A DNA stretch of 64,000 bases, taken from contig NZ_JAJNDU010000001.1 of assembly GCF_021043365.1 (NCBI RefSeq), forward strand, positions 186,001-250,000. Direction: 5' to 3'. The notes beneath the pieces were generated by a model. It was not told the DNA's origin and ran no database searches. It saw nothing but the letters and a program-made list of their open reading frames with translations. Every line of letters begins with the position of its first letter. Position 1 is the first letter of the stretch. This document shows positions 10,279 through 20,011 of this stretch, piece by piece. Origin of the DNA: Sphingomonas sp. IC-11. GTDB lineage: Bacteria; Pseudomonadota; Alphaproteobacteria; Sphingomonadales; Sphingomonadaceae. Both the position numbers and the translations under genes were made by a program.

Positions 10279-12278
10279 TGCCCAAGCTGAAGGTAGACGG
10301 GATCGAGGTTGAGGTGCCGCAGGGAGCCACCGTGCTCCAGGCGTGCGAAGCGGCCGGCAAGGAAATCCCGCGTTTCTGTTATCACGAGCGGCTGAGCATC
10401 GCCGGCAACTGCCGCATGTGCCTGGTCGAGGTGAAGCCCGGACCGCCCAAGCCGCAGGCGTCGTGCGCGCTGCCCGCGGCGGACAATCAGGAAGTGTTCA
10501 CCACTTCGCCGATGGTGAAGCATGCCCGCGAGGGCATCATGGAATTCCTGTTGATCAACCACCCGCTGGATTGCCCGATCTGCGATCAGGGTGGCGAGTG
10601 CGATCTTCAGGATCAGGCGGTTGCCTATGGCCGTGGCCACAGCCGCTTCCAGGAAAACAAGCGCGCCGTCACCGAGAAGTACATGGGCCCGATCGTCAAG
10701 ACGATCATGACCCGCTGCATCCAGTGCACGCGCTGCGTCCGCTTCGCGGAAGAAGTGTCGGGCGTTGAGGAAATCGGCGCGATCTATCGCGGCGAGAACA
10801 TGCAGATCACCTCCTACCTCGAAAAGGCGGTGACCAGCGAACTGTCCGGCAACGTCGTTGATCTGTGCCCGGTAGGCGCGCTCACCTCGAAGCCATATTC
10901 GTTCGAGGCGCGCCCGTGGGAGCTCAAGAAGACGCTGACAATCGACGTGATGGACGCGGTGGGCACGAACATCCGCCTCGACAGCCGCGGTCGTCAGGTG
11001 CTGCGTTCGCTGCCGCGCGTGAACGAGGACGTGAACGAGGAGTGGGCGACCGATAAGACGCGCCACGCCGTCGACGGTCTCGTTCGCCGCCGTCTCGACC
11101 GCCCCTATGTGCGTCGCGACGGCAAGCTGGTTCCGGCAAGCTGGGACGAGGCGTTCGCCGTGATCGCAGAGGTGGCGAAGGGGGCCGGTGACAGCGTTGC
11201 TGCCGTGGCTGGCGATCTCGTCGATTGCGAAACGATGTTCGCGGCCAAGGCGCTGCTGAAGGACATGGGCTCGTCGCTGCTCGAAGGGCGGCAGACCGGC
11301 ATGGACTATGATACGTCCAGCCTGGCCGCGGTGAACTTCAACACCACCATCGCCGGTATCGAACGGGCGGACGCGATCCTGCTGGTCGGCACCAACCTTC
11401 GTTGGGAAGCCAGCCTCGTCAACACCCGCATTCGCAAGGCGATCAAGCGCGGTGCCAAGGTCTGGGCGATCGGCCCGGAGACGGAGCTGACCTACAAGGT
11501 CGAGTGGCTCGGCAACGACCTGGCAGTGCTCGGCGATCTGCCGGAAGCGCTCACCGAGGCGTTCGGAAAGGCGGAGCGTCCGGCGGTGATCGTCGGCGGT
11601 GGCGCACTGAAGGGCGCCCACGGCGCAGCGCTCGGGCTGGTCGAGAAGCTTGGCCTCATCAAGGATGGCTGGAACGGGTTCAACGTCCTGCACATGGCGG
11701 CAAGCCGCATGGGCGGGCTGATGCTCGGCTATGCGCAGAAGGCCGGCGTTTCCGCGCTGTACGACGCAAAGCTCACCTTCTTCCTGGGCGCGGACGAGTG
11801 CGATTTCACCCGCTTCGCCGGCTTCAAGGTTTATGTCGGCCACCATGGCGACAAGGGTGCGGCTGCCGCGGACGTGGTGCTGCCTGGCGCCAGCTATGCG
11901 GAAAAGTCGGGCACCTATGTGAACCTCGAAGGCCGGGTACAGCGCGGCAATCGTGCCGTTTTCGCGCCTGGCGATGCGCGTGAGGACTGGACCATCTTCC
12001 GCGCGCTGTCGGAGACGCTCGGTCGGCCGCTCCCCTTCGACACCATGGACGAATTGCGCGCTGCCATGGCGCTCGATTGCCCGGAACTGGCGAACGAAGG
12101 CCTGCTGACCTTTGCCTGGAACCCGCCGTCGCTCGACACGAAGGCTGAGGGCGTGATGGAAGGCTATCCGATCAAGGACTTCTATCTCACCAATGCGATC
12201 TGCCGCGCGTCGCCGACGATGCAGCGTTGCTCGGCTGAACTGGTGCACGGCGAAATCGTCGCGGAGGCCGCGGAATGA
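10278..12278 (+). CDS. nuoG: NADH-quinone oxidoreductase subunit G
   Basis: This 666-residue, 75-kDa-type subunit relays electrons between NuoF and the quinone module. The N-terminal ferredoxin domain has a 2Fe-2S site (C34, C45, C48, C63), a His-ligated 4Fe-4S site (H95, C99, C102, C108) and a further 4Fe-4S site (C147, C150, C153, C197). From about residue 220 on it has the molybdopterin-oxidoreductase-like fold, which in this family carries no molybdenum. It starts in TAATG with nuoF and its stop overlaps the nuoH ATG. Its length suits alphaproteobacteria and it lacks the enterobacterial extra cluster loop. Confidence 0.97.
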   Translation: MPKLKVDGIEVEVPQGATVLQACEAAGKEIPRFCYHERLSIAGNCRMCLVEVKPGPPKPQASCALPAADNQEVFTTSPMVKHAREGIMEFLLINHPLDCPICDQGGECDLQDQAVAYGRGHSRFQENKRAVTEKYMGPIVKTIMTRCIQCTRCVRFAEEVSGVEEIGAIYRGENMQITSYLEKAVTSELSGNVVDLCPVGALTSKPYSFEARPWELKKTLTIDVMDAVGTNIRLDSRGRQVLRSLPRVNEDVNEEWATDKTRHAVDGLVRRRLDRPYVRRDGKLVPASWDEAFAVIAEVAKGAGDSVAAVAGDLVDCETMFAAKALLKDMGSSLLEGRQTGMDYDTSSLAAVNFNTTIAGIERADAILLVGTNLRWEASLVNTRIRKAIKRGAKVWAIGPETELTYKVEWLGNDLAVLGDLPEALTEAFGKAERPAVIVGGGALKGAHGAALGLVEKLGLIKDGWNGFNVLHMAASRMGGLMLGYAQKAGVSALYDAKLTFFLGADECDFTRFAGFKVYVGHHGDKGAAAADVVLPGASYAEKSGTYVNLEGRVQRGNRAVFAPGDAREDWTIFRALSETLGRPLPFDTMDELRAAMALDCPELANEGLLTFAWNPPSLDTKAEGVMEGYPIKDFYLTNAICRASPTMQRCSAELVHGEIVAEAAE

Positions 12279-13324
12279 CCGCCTTTTTCAACGAAACTCT
12301 AGGCCTGCCTTATGGCTGGGCGTGGTTCCTGGCCACGCTCGTCGGCATTCTCGTCATTGCGCTGCCGCTGATGCTGGCGGTGGCGATGATCATTTATGCC
12401 GATCGCAAGATCTGGGCGGCGATGGCGCTGCGCCGCGGCCCGAACGTCGTTGGCCCGTTCGGCCTCATGCAGTCCTTCGCGGACGGCCTGAAGGTGTTCC
12501 TGCAGGAAACGATCGTTCCCGCGGCGGCAAACCGCGGCCTCTTCCTGCTGGCGCCGATCATCACCTTCACCGTGGCGCTGATCGTCTGGGCGGTGGTGCC
12601 GTTCGACATTGGCGTGGTGCTCGCCGACATCAACGTCGGTCTGCTCTACATCCTCGCGGCCTCGTCGCTGGGCGTGTACGGCATCATCCTCGCCGGCTGG
12701 TCGTCAAACTCCAAGTATCCGTTCTTCTCGGCCATTCGTGCCGCGGCGCAGATGGTCAGCTATGAAGTGGCGATTGGCTTCATCCTGATCTCGATCGTGA
12801 TGTGGGCCGGCTCGTTCAATCTCACCTCGATCGTCGAAGCGCAGCGCAGCGTGCTGAACACGCCCGTCAACGGGTTCTTCCTGAACCCGCTGCTGTTCCC
12901 GATGGCGGTGATGTTCTTCATCTCGTCGCTGGCCGAAACCCAGCGCGCGCCCTTCGACCTGACCGAGGCAGAGTCGGAGCTCGTTGCCGGCTATCAGACC
13001 GAATATTCGTCGATGAGCTTCGCGCTCTACTGGCTTGGCGAATATGCCAACGTCATCCTGATGTGCACGCTGAACGCGACGCTGTTCTGGGGTGGCTATC
13101 TGCCGCCGTTCGACTGGGCGCCGCTGTACTACGTGCCCGGGATTGTCTGGCTGTTCGCCAAGATCCTGTTCTTCTTCTTCTGCTTCAGCTGGGTGAAGGC
13201 AACGGTGCCGAGGTACCGTTACGATCAGCTGATGCGTCTCGGCTGGAAGGTGTTCCTGCCGGTGTCGCTGTTCTGGGTATTCCTCGTGTCCGGCGTGCTG
13301 ATGCTCGACCGAGTTGGGATCTGA
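12275..13324 (+). CDS. nuoH: NADH-quinone oxidoreductase subunit H
   Basis: The 349-residue membrane subunit joins the peripheral and membrane arms and forms the quinone entrance. About eight transmembrane helices can be traced. Conserved features include ERK-like [17 protein letters not shown], the acidic loop [21 protein letters not shown] spread over positions 229-250, and a C-terminal [13 protein letters not shown]. It starts in an ATGA overlap with nuoG. Confidence 0.98.
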   Translation: MTAFFNETLGLPYGWAWFLATLVGILVIALPLMLAVAMIIYADRKIWAAMALRRGPNVVGPFGLMQSFADGLKVFLQETIVPAAANRGLFLLAPIITFTVALIVWAVVPFDIGVVLADINVGLLYILAASSLGVYGIILAGWSSNSKYPFFSAIRAAAQMVSYEVAIGFILISIVMWAGSFNLTSIVEAQRSVLNTPVNGFFLNPLLFPMAVMFFISSLAETQRAPFDLTEAESELVAGYQTEYSSMSFALYWLGEYANVILMCTLNATLFWGGYLPPFDWAPLYYVPGIVWLFAKILFFFFCFSWVKATVPRYRYDQLMRLGWKVFLPVSLFWVFLVSGVLMLDRVGI

Positions 13325-13327
13325 CGC

Positions 13328-13813
13328 ATGGGTATCGCTTCGACGATCAAGGCCTTCACCCTCTGGGAGTTCGTGAAGGCCCACGCTTTGACCTTGAAGT
13401 ATTTCTTCAAGCCCAAGGCGACGATCAACTATCCGTTCGAGCGTAACCCGGTGTCGCCGCGGTTCCGTGGCGAGCATGCGCTGCGTCGTTACCCCAACGG
13501 CGAGGAACGCTGCATCGCATGCAAGCTATGCGAAGCGGTGTGTCCGGCGCTGGCGATCACGATCGAGGCCGAGCCGCGCGAGGACGGCAGCCGCCGCACC
13601 ACGCGCTACGACATCGACATGACGAAGTGCATCTATTGCGGCCTGTGCCAGGAAGCCTGCCCGGTGGATGCGATTGTCGAGGGGCCGAACCTCGAATTCT
13701 CGACCGAGACCCGCGAGGAGCTGATCTACGACAAGGCCAAGCTGCTCGATAACGGTGATCGCTGGGAAAGCGCGATTGCGGCAAACATTGCCGCAGACGC
13801 GGCATATCGATAG
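13328..13813 (+). CDS. nuoI: NADH-quinone oxidoreductase subunit I
   Basis: This 161-residue, 8Fe ferredoxin-like subunit holds clusters N6a and N6b. Two CxxCxxCxxxCP motifs are visible, at C62-C65-C68-C72 and C101-C104-C107-C111. The N-terminal amphipathic segment and the C-terminal region ([17 protein letters not shown]) match the family. It starts three bases after the nuoH stop. Confidence 0.98.
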   Translation: MGIASTIKAFTLWEFVKAHALTLKYFFKPKATINYPFERNPVSPRFRGEHALRRYPNGEERCIACKLCEAVCPALAITIEAEPREDGSRRTTRYDIDMTKCIYCGLCQEACPVDAIVEGPNLEFSTETREELIYDKAKLLDNGDRWESAIAANIAADAAYR

Positions 13814-13852
13814 GCGGCGCGCGATGATTCAACGGTTAGCAGGGGTGGCGGC

Positions 13853-14464
13853 ATGATCCAGGCCATCGCCTTTTATCTCTTCGCCATCGTCGTGCTCGTA
13901 TCGGGCGCGATGACGATTGCCTCGCGCAATCCGGTGCACAGCGTCCTGTGGCTGATCCTGGCGTTCTTCAACGCCGCTGGCCTGATGGTGCTGGCGGGTG
14001 CCGAGTTCATCGCGATGCTGCTCGTCATCGTCTATGTCGGGGCGGTCGCGGTGCTGTTCCTGTTCGTCGTGATGATGCTGGATATCGACTTTGCCGAGCT
14101 TCGCGCTGGTTTCGTTCGGTATTTCGGGATCGGTCTGGTTCTGGCGGTGGCGCTGGTGGCCGAGATCGTGATCGCGGTTGGTGCGTGGAGCGCCGGCGGC
14201 GTCGATCTGGCACGCCGCGGCGCACCGGTTGATCCCACCATTCCCAACATTCAGGCGATCGGCAACCTGCTCTACACCCGCTACCTCTTCGTCTTCGAAG
14301 GTGCAGGGCTGGTGCTGCTGGTCGCCATGATCGGGGCGATCGTGCTGACCCATCGTCAGCGCCAGGGCGTGCGCCCGCAAAATATCGCGCAGCAGATCGC
14401 GCGCCGTCCGCAGGATGCGACGCGCAACATGCGGCCGGAGATCGGACAGGGGGTGCAGCTGTGA
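13853..14464 (+). CDS. nuoJ: NADH-quinone oxidoreductase subunit J
   Basis: The 203-residue membrane-arm subunit has five hydrophobic helices. The third contains the conserved [16 protein letters not shown] segment that forms the pi-bulge helix tied to proton pumping. The ATG at 13853 follows a 39-base gap holding AGGGGTGG as ribosome-binding site. A basic C-terminal tail of about 35 residues rich in Arg and Gln follows the last helix. Its stop overlaps nuoK. Confidence 0.96.
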   Translation: MIQAIAFYLFAIVVLVSGAMTIASRNPVHSVLWLILAFFNAAGLMVLAGAEFIAMLLVIVYVGAVAVLFLFVVMMLDIDFAELRAGFVRYFGIGLVLAVALVAEIVIAVGAWSAGGVDLARRGAPVDPTIPNIQAIGNLLYTRYLFVFEGAGLVLLVAMIGAIVLTHRQRQGVRPQNIAQQIARRPQDATRNMRPEIGQGVQL

Positions 14465-14790
14465 GCGCCATGAATGCGGCCGGGGGGATTGGCCTGATCC
14501 ATTATCTCGTCGTGGCAGCGTTGCTGTTCACGATGGGGGTGCTTGGTATCTTCCTCAACCGGAAGAACATCATCGTCATCCTGATGGCGATCGAGTTGAT
14601 CCTGCTCGCGGTGAACATCAACCTCGTCGCTTTCTCTTCGGCGCTGGGCGATCTCGTGGGCCAGGTGTTCGCGATGTTCGTGCTCACCGTGGCGGCGGGC
14701 GAGGCGGCGATCGGCCTTGCGATCCTCGTTATCTTCTTCCGTGGCCGGGGCTCGATCTCGGTTGACGATCCCAGCCGGATGAAGGGCTGA
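14461..14790 (+). CDS. nuoK: NADH-quinone oxidoreductase subunit K
   Basis: The 109-residue, MrpC-like membrane subunit has three helices and two buried glutamates of the proton path, seen in [10 protein letters not shown] and [14 protein letters not shown]. The likely start is the GTG in a GTGA overlap with nuoJ; an ATG nine bases downstream would also give a normal protein (family members usually start close to GLxHYL). Confidence 0.97.
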   Translation: MSAMNAAGGIGLIHYLVVAALLFTMGVLGIFLNRKNIIVILMAIELILLAVNINLVAFSSALGDLVGQVFAMFVLTVAAGEAAIGLAILVIFFRGRGSISVDDPSRMKG

Positions 14791-14797
14791 ACGACCC

Positions 14798-16888
14798 GTG
14801 ACCTCGATCCTCTTCATCGTCTTCCTGCCGCTGCTCGCGGCGATCGTCGCTGGCTTCGGCAACAAGTCGGTTCCCGGCGTCGTCGCCAAGGGCGTGACCA
14901 CGGGTGCGCTGTTCGTGTCGTGCGCGCTCTCGTGGCCGATCTTCCTCGGCTTCATGTCGGGAAGCCTCTCGGCGACCGTCACGCCTGTGCTGCACTTCAT
15001 TACCTCGGGCACGTTTGACGCGTCCTGGTCGCTGCGGGTCGACGCGCTGACCAGCGTGATGCTGGTCGTGATCACCAGCGTCTCGGCGCTCGTCCATCTC
15101 TATAGCTGGGGCTATATGAGCGAGGACCCGGATCAGCCGCGGTTCTTCGCATACCTGTCGCTGTTCACCTTTGCGATGCTGATGCTGGTGACGGCCGACA
15201 ACCTCATCCAGATGTTCTTCGGCTGGGAAGGCGTGGGTCTCGCCAGCTATCTGCTGATCGGTTTCTGGTTCAAGAAGCCGAGCGCGCAGGCTGCCGCGAT
15301 CAAGGCATTCGTGGTCAACCGCGTCGGTGACCTGGGCTTCATGCTCGGCATCTTCGGCACCTATCTGGTGTTCGACACCGTCTCGATCCCCGCGATTCTT
15401 GAGGCCGCGCCTGGCATGGCCGGCTCGACCATCGGCTTCCTTGGCTATCGCTTCGATACGATGACGGTGCTCTGCCTGCTGCTGTTCGTGGGGGCGATGG
15501 GCAAGTCGGCGCAGCTTGGTCTTCACACCTGGCTGCCGGACGCGATGGAAGGCCCAACCCCGGTGTCGGCGCTGATCCATGCGGCGACGATGGTCACCGC
15601 GGGCGTCTTCATGGTCTGCCGCCTGTCGCCGATGTTCGAAGCGTCGCCCACCGCGCTGATGGTGGTGACCGGCATTGGGGCCGCAACCTGCATCTTCGCC
15701 GCGACGATCGGCACGACACAGACCGACATCAAGCGTGTGATCGCTTATTCGACCTGTTCGCAGCTCGGCTACATGTTCTTCGCCGCGGGCGTCGGCGCTT
15801 ATGGCGCGGCGATGTTCCACCTGTTCACGCACGCCTTCTTCAAGGCGCTGCTGTTCCTGGGCGCAGGCTCGGTCATCCACGCGATGCACCACGAGCAGGA
15901 CATGCGCTTCTATGGCGGCTTGCGTAAGCACATCCCGATCACCTTCTGGGCGATGATGCTGGGTACGCTGGCGATCACCGGCGTCGGTATCTACGGCTTC
16001 GGCGGTTTCGCCGGCTATCACTCGAAGGACGCGATCCTCGAGGTGGCATGGGCCTCGGGCCGCGGGCAGGGTGCCTTCTGGGTCGGCACGTTCGCCGCAT
16101 TGCTGACGAGCTTCTACTCGTGGCGCCTCATGTTCCTCACCTTCTGGGGCAAGCCGCGCTGGGCCGGGTCGGAGCATATCCAGCACGCCGTGCACGACGC
16201 CCATGGCCATGGCCATGATGCGCACGGCCATGATGCACACGCCCATGACGATCCCGCCGCGGAGGATGCCGGTCACTCGCCGCACGCCCATGGTCATGAT
16301 GCTCATGAGCTTCCGACGGGAACCGCTGGCTATCATCCGCATGAGAGCCCGCTCGTCATGCTGATCCCGCTGATCGTGCTGTCACTAGGCGCGGTGTTCG
16401 CTGGCTTCGTGTTCCATCACTGGTTCATCGAACCGGAGGCGGGCGAGGCGTTCTGGCGCGGCAGCCTGTTCTTCAACGAACATCTCATGCACGAAATGCA
16501 TCAGGTGCCGCTGCTGGTGAAGCTTGCCGCCACGATCGTGATGATCATCGGCCTGGTCGTTGCCTGGATGGCGTACATCTGGCGCACCGACATTCCGAAG
16601 CGGTTCACCGCGACGTTCGACGTGCTGTACGATTTCATCGCGCATAAATGGTATTTCGACGAGCTCTATCACCTGCTCTTCGTTCGCCCGTCCTTCGCCA
16701 TTGGCCGCTTCTTCTGGCACAAGGGCGACGAGGGCACGATCGACCGCTTCGGCCCGAACGGTTCGGCATGGGTGGTCGCCCTGTCCAGCCGCGTGGCCGG
16801 ACGGATCCAGACGGGTTACGTCTATACCTATGCATTCGTGATGCTGCTCGGGCTGACAGCCGCGGCCACCTGGGTGATCGCGGGATGA
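14798..16888 (+). CDS. nuoL: NADH-quinone oxidoreductase subunit L with a histidine-rich loop
   Basis: This 696-residue antiporter-like subunit of complex I carries the long lateral helix. The proton-translocating core is recognisable: FFGWEGVGLASYLLIGFW with the key Glu, then HTWLPDAMEGPTPVSALIHAATMV. Between about residues 460 and 515 is a hydrophilic loop with 17 histidines, mostly as HGHD, HAHD and HGHDAH repeats. A GTG at 14798 is the start, with AAGGG upstream inside the end of nuoK. A 103-base gap with a palindromic repeat separates it from nuoM, the largest gap in the operon. Confidence 0.97.
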   Translation: MTSILFIVFLPLLAAIVAGFGNKSVPGVVAKGVTTGALFVSCALSWPIFLGFMSGSLSATVTPVLHFITSGTFDASWSLRVDALTSVMLVVITSVSALVHLYSWGYMSEDPDQPRFFAYLSLFTFAMLMLVTADNLIQMFFGWEGVGLASYLLIGFWFKKPSAQAAAIKAFVVNRVGDLGFMLGIFGTYLVFDTVSIPAILEAAPGMAGSTIGFLGYRFDTMTVLCLLLFVGAMGKSAQLGLHTWLPDAMEGPTPVSALIHAATMVTAGVFMVCRLSPMFEASPTALMVVTGIGAATCIFAATIGTTQTDIKRVIAYSTCSQLGYMFFAAGVGAYGAAMFHLFTHAFFKALLFLGAGSVIHAMHHEQDMRFYGGLRKHIPITFWAMMLGTLAITGVGIYGFGGFAGYHSKDAILEVAWASGRGQGAFWVGTFAALLTSFYSWRLMFLTFWGKPRWAGSEHIQHAVHDAHGHGHDAHGHDAHAHDDPAAEDAGHSPHAHGHDAHELPTGTAGYHPHESPLVMLIPLIVLSLGAVFAGFVFHHWFIEPEAGEAFWRGSLFFNEHLMHEMHQVPLLVKLAATIVMIIGLVVAWMAYIWRTDIPKRFTATFDVLYDFIAHKWYFDELYHLLFVRPSFAIGRFFWHKGDEGTIDRFGPNGSAWVVALSSRVAGRIQTGYVYTYAFVMLLGLTAAATWVIAG

Positions 16889-16954
16889 TGGCCAGCACTT
16901 CACCATTGTTCGGGCGTCGCTCCGGGGCGCCCGTCCTTCCTTCGCGGGCGCCAC

Positions 16955-16981
16955 GCCCTTCGACTAGCTCAGGGCGAACGG
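16955..16981. repeat. Dispersed palindromic repeat between nuoL and nuoM
   Basis: The segment GCCCTTCGACTAGCTCAGGG and its continuation GCGAACGG form an imperfect palindrome (GCCCT/AGGGC arms). It belongs to the family of short extragenic repeats with a CCTTCGAC-n-GCTCAGGGCGAAC core that is common in sphingomonads. Related copies are at 32391-32420 and 40717-40738. Here it lies inside the nuo operon, 10 bases upstream of the nuoM start. Confidence 0.65.
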
Positions 16982-16991
16982 ACGTTAAGTC

Positions 16992-18551
16992 GTGACATCC
17001 TTCCCGATCCTTTCCGTGATGCTCGCGATCCCGGCCATTGCCGCGGTCGCCTGCCTCTTCCTGTCCGCGCAAAGCGCGCGCTGGCTCGCGCTGGCTGCGA
17101 CGCTTGTCGATCTCGCGCTCGGCGTGATCCTGTGGCTCAGCTTCGACATCGGCGGGGCGCAGTGGCAGTTCGTCGAATATGCGCCGGTGTTCGGCCGCTT
17201 CGCCTGGGCACTCGGCATCGACGGTTATGCGCTGCTGCTGATCGCGCTCAGCGTGTTCCTGATGCCGATCTGCATCGGCGCGTCGTGGCAGGCGATCGAG
17301 AAGCGCGTGCCGGAATATATGGCGGCGTTCCTGCTCACCGAAGTGCTGATGATCGGCACCTTCGCGGCGCAGGATATCTTCCTGTTCTACATCTTCTTCG
17401 AAGCCGGCCTGATCCCGATGTTCCTGATCATCGGCATTTGGGGTGGCGCGAACCGCATCTACGCGTCGTACAAGTTCTTCCTGTACACGCTGCTCGGCTC
17501 GCTGCTGATGTTCATCGCGATGCTCTACATGAGCATCACGGCCGACACGACGTCGATCCCGGCGCTGATGAACTATGACTTCCCGCCGGAAGTGCAGACC
17601 TGGCTGTGGCTGGCGTTCTTCGCCTCGTTCGCGGTGAAGATGCCGATGTGGCCGGTCCACACCTGGCTGCCGGACGCGCACGTTCAGGCGCCGACCGCCG
17701 GTTCGGTGATCCTGGCTGGCGTGCTCCTGAAGCTCGGCGGCTACGGCTTCCTGCGTTTCAGCATCCCGATGTTCCCGGAGGCTTCCTCGCAGCTCGTGTG
17801 GCTCGTGTTCGGCCTCAGCGCGGTGGCGGTGATCTACACCAGCCTCGTTGCGCTGGTGCAGTCCGACATGAAGAAGCTGATCGCTTATTCGTCGGTCGCG
17901 CACATGGCGATCGTCACCATCGGCCTGTTCGCGTTCAACGCGCAGGGCATCGAGGGTGCGATGCTGGTGATGCTCGGTCACGGCTTGGTGTCGGGCGCGC
18001 TGTTCCTGTGCGTCGGCGTCATCTATGATCGCCTGCACACCCGTGAGATCGCGCGCTACGGTGGCCTTGCCAACAATATGCCGCGCTACGCGATCCTGTT
18101 CCTGTTGTTCACCATGGCCTCGATCGGTCTGCCGGGCACCAGCAACTTCCCGGGCGAGCTGCTCTCGCTCATGGGAACGTACAAGGTCTCGACGACCGTC
18201 GCGCTGCTCTGCACGACGGGCATCATCCTTGGCGCCGCCTACATGCTGTACCTGTATCGCCGTGTGGTCTGGGGTGAGATCAAGTCGGACGAGGTTCGCG
18301 CCATGCCCGACCTATCCAGCCGCGAAATGTGGCTGCTGGCGCCGATCGCCGCGGTGGTGCTGTGGATGGGTGTCTATCCCGAAAGCTTCATCGCGCCGAT
18401 GCGTGCCGATACCGAGCGCCTGCTGGCCCGGATCGAGCGTGCGCAGCCCGCGGGTGACTCGCGGCCGACGCCGGGCACGGGAGTGATCCCGGCCGCCCAC
18501 GCCGAAGGACATTCCGCGCCCAAATCTGACGCCCATGGGGAGGCGCACTGA
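16992..18551 (+). CDS. nuoM: NADH-quinone oxidoreductase subunit M
   Basis: The 519-residue antiporter-like proton-pumping subunit shows LIPMFLIIGIWGG with the conserved Glu just before it (FFEAGLIPM), and HTWLPDAHVQAPTAGSVILAG. Fourteen helices can be followed. The C-terminus adds a short His-containing hydrophilic tail (AHAEGH, AHGEAH). The start is a GTG at 16992 with no good ribosome-binding site, probably because the repeat just upstream replaced native sequence. The stop shares bases with the nuoN ATG (TGATG). Confidence 0.97.
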   Translation: MTSFPILSVMLAIPAIAAVACLFLSAQSARWLALAATLVDLALGVILWLSFDIGGAQWQFVEYAPVFGRFAWALGIDGYALLLIALSVFLMPICIGASWQAIEKRVPEYMAAFLLTEVLMIGTFAAQDIFLFYIFFEAGLIPMFLIIGIWGGANRIYASYKFFLYTLLGSLLMFIAMLYMSITADTTSIPALMNYDFPPEVQTWLWLAFFASFAVKMPMWPVHTWLPDAHVQAPTAGSVILAGVLLKLGGYGFLRFSIPMFPEASSQLVWLVFGLSAVAVIYTSLVALVQSDMKKLIAYSSVAHMAIVTIGLFAFNAQGIEGAMLVMLGHGLVSGALFLCVGVIYDRLHTREIARYGGLANNMPRYAILFLLFTMASIGLPGTSNFPGELLSLMGTYKVSTTVALLCTTGIILGAAYMLYLYRRVVWGEIKSDEVRAMPDLSSREMWLLAPIAAVVLWMGVYPESFIAPMRADTERLLARIERAQPAGDSRPTPGTGVIPAAHAEGHSAPKSDAHGEAH

Positions 18552-20011
18552 TGGATTACGCATCGCAGGTCGCGATGACCCTTCCCGAAATCGTGCTGGC
18601 GCTCGGCGCGCTGGCATTGATGATGGTTTCCGCCTGGGCGCAGCCTTCCGCGACGCGGGCGATTTCATGGGCGGCCGTCGCCGTCCTGCTCGGTGCCTGC
18701 CTTGCCCTGATCGGTCCGGCCACCGCTGGCGGCAGTGCCTTTGATGGCATGTACCGGGCGGACGCCTTTGCCGGTTTCAGCAAGGTGCTGATCTATATCG
18801 CGGCCGCCGTCGCGATCCTGCTCGCCCCGACTTTTTTTGAGCGCACGGCGGGCGACGATCTGCGGCCGGAATATCCGGTGCTGATCCTGCTTTCGGCGAT
18901 CGGCATGGGCATCATGGTGTCCGCCGGCGACCTGCTGACCCTCTATATCGGCCTCGAGCTGCAGAGCCTTGCGGCGTATGTGCTGGCCAGCTTCATGCGC
19001 CAGGATCAGCGTTCGGCAGAGGCGGGCCTGAAGTATTTCGTGCTCGGCGCGCTGGCCAGCGGCATCCTGCTGTATGGCATCAGCCTGGTGTACGGATTCA
19101 CTGGCTCGACCATGTTCTACGAGGTTGCGGGCGCCTATGCCGCGTCGCCGCTCACTGGTGAAGCAAAGTCGATCGGCCTAATGTTCGGCCTGGTCTTCGT
19201 CTTCGCCGGCATCGCCTTCAAGATCAGCGCCGTGCCTTTCCACATGTGGACGCCGGACGTGTACGAAGGCGCGCCGACGCCGGTCACTGCCTTCTTCGCC
19301 TCCGCCCCGAAGGTCGCGGCAATGGGGCTCGCCGCCCGCGTCGCCATCGAGGCGATGGGCCCGGCCGATGTGCAGTGGCGTCAGATCGTGATCTTTGCCG
19401 CCCTGGCGTCGATCATCTTCGGTGCAGTGGCCGCGATCGGCCAGAGCAACATCAAGCGGCTGCTTGCTTATTCCTCGATCAACAACGTCGGCTTCGCGCT
19501 GATCGGTCTCGCGGCCGGTACGCCCGAAGGTGTCGCTGCGGTGCTGACCTATATGGCGATCTATGTCGCCATGACGCTCGGCTCGTTCCTGGTCGTGCTG
19601 CAGATGCGCGACGTGACGGGACGGCCGATCGAAACGATCGCGTCGCTGTCCGGCCTGTCGCGCACGCGCCCTGGCCTGGCCGCCGCACTGGCGATCTTCA
19701 TGTTCAGCCTCGCCGGCATTCCGCCGCTGTTCGGTTTCTGGGCGAAGTTCGCGGTATTCGATGCGGCGGTTCGTGCTGGCCTGTTCCCGCTGGCCGTAGT
19801 CGGCATCGCGGCCAGCGTGATCGGTGCGTATTATTACCTGCGCGTCGTCAAGACCATGTACTTCGACGAGCCGGCGGAATCCTTCGGTGAGGGGGACAAG
19901 CTCGAAGGCGGGCTGATCGCCGTGGCGGCGGTTGCCGTCTCGCCGCTCGGCTATCTCGCCATTCCGCTGCTGGGCAGCTGGACGATGGCGGCCGCGCAAG
20001 CCCTGTTCTGA
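18551..20011 (+). CDS. nuoN: NADH-quinone oxidoreductase subunit N
   Basis: The 486-residue product is the third antiporter-like subunit of the membrane arm. Recognisable parts are LYIGLELQSLAAYVLASF with its Glu, FKISAVPFHMWTPDVYEGAPTPVTAF, and IGQSNIKRLLAYSSINNVGF. It is the last nuo gene of the fourteen-gene set, all of which are present in canonical order A to N. The stop codon at 20009-20011 overlaps the probable start region of birA. Confidence 0.97.
   Translation: MDYASQVAMTLPEIVLALGALALMMVSAWAQPSATRAISWAAVAVLLGACLALIGPATAGGSAFDGMYRADAFAGFSKVLIYIAAAVAILLAPTFFERTAGDDLRPEYPVLILLSAIGMGIMVSAGDLLTLYIGLELQSLAAYVLASFMRQDQRSAEAGLKYFVLGALASGILLYGISLVYGFTGSTMFYEVAGAYAASPLTGEAKSIGLMFGLVFVFAGIAFKISAVPFHMWTPDVYEGAPTPVTAFFASAPKVAAMGLAARVAIEAMGPADVQWRQIVIFAALASIIFGAVAAIGQSNIKRLLAYSSINNVGFALIGLAAGTPEGVAAVLTYMAIYVAMTLGSFLVVLQMRDVTGRPIETIASLSGLSRTRPGLAAALAIFMFSLAGIPPLFGFWAKFAVFDAAVRAGLFPLAVVGIAASVIGAYYYLRVVKTMYFDEPAESFGEGDKLEGGLIAVAAVAVSPLGYLAIPLLGSWTMAAAQALF

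Noticed and set aside
10113..12248. 711-codon minus-strand open frame across nuoG
   Set aside because: It is exactly antisense to nuoG, full of His/Arg/Gln-rich low-complexity sequence, and follows from the codon bias of a GC-rich genome. The same applies to long antisense frames over nuoD, nuoL, nuoM and rnj.
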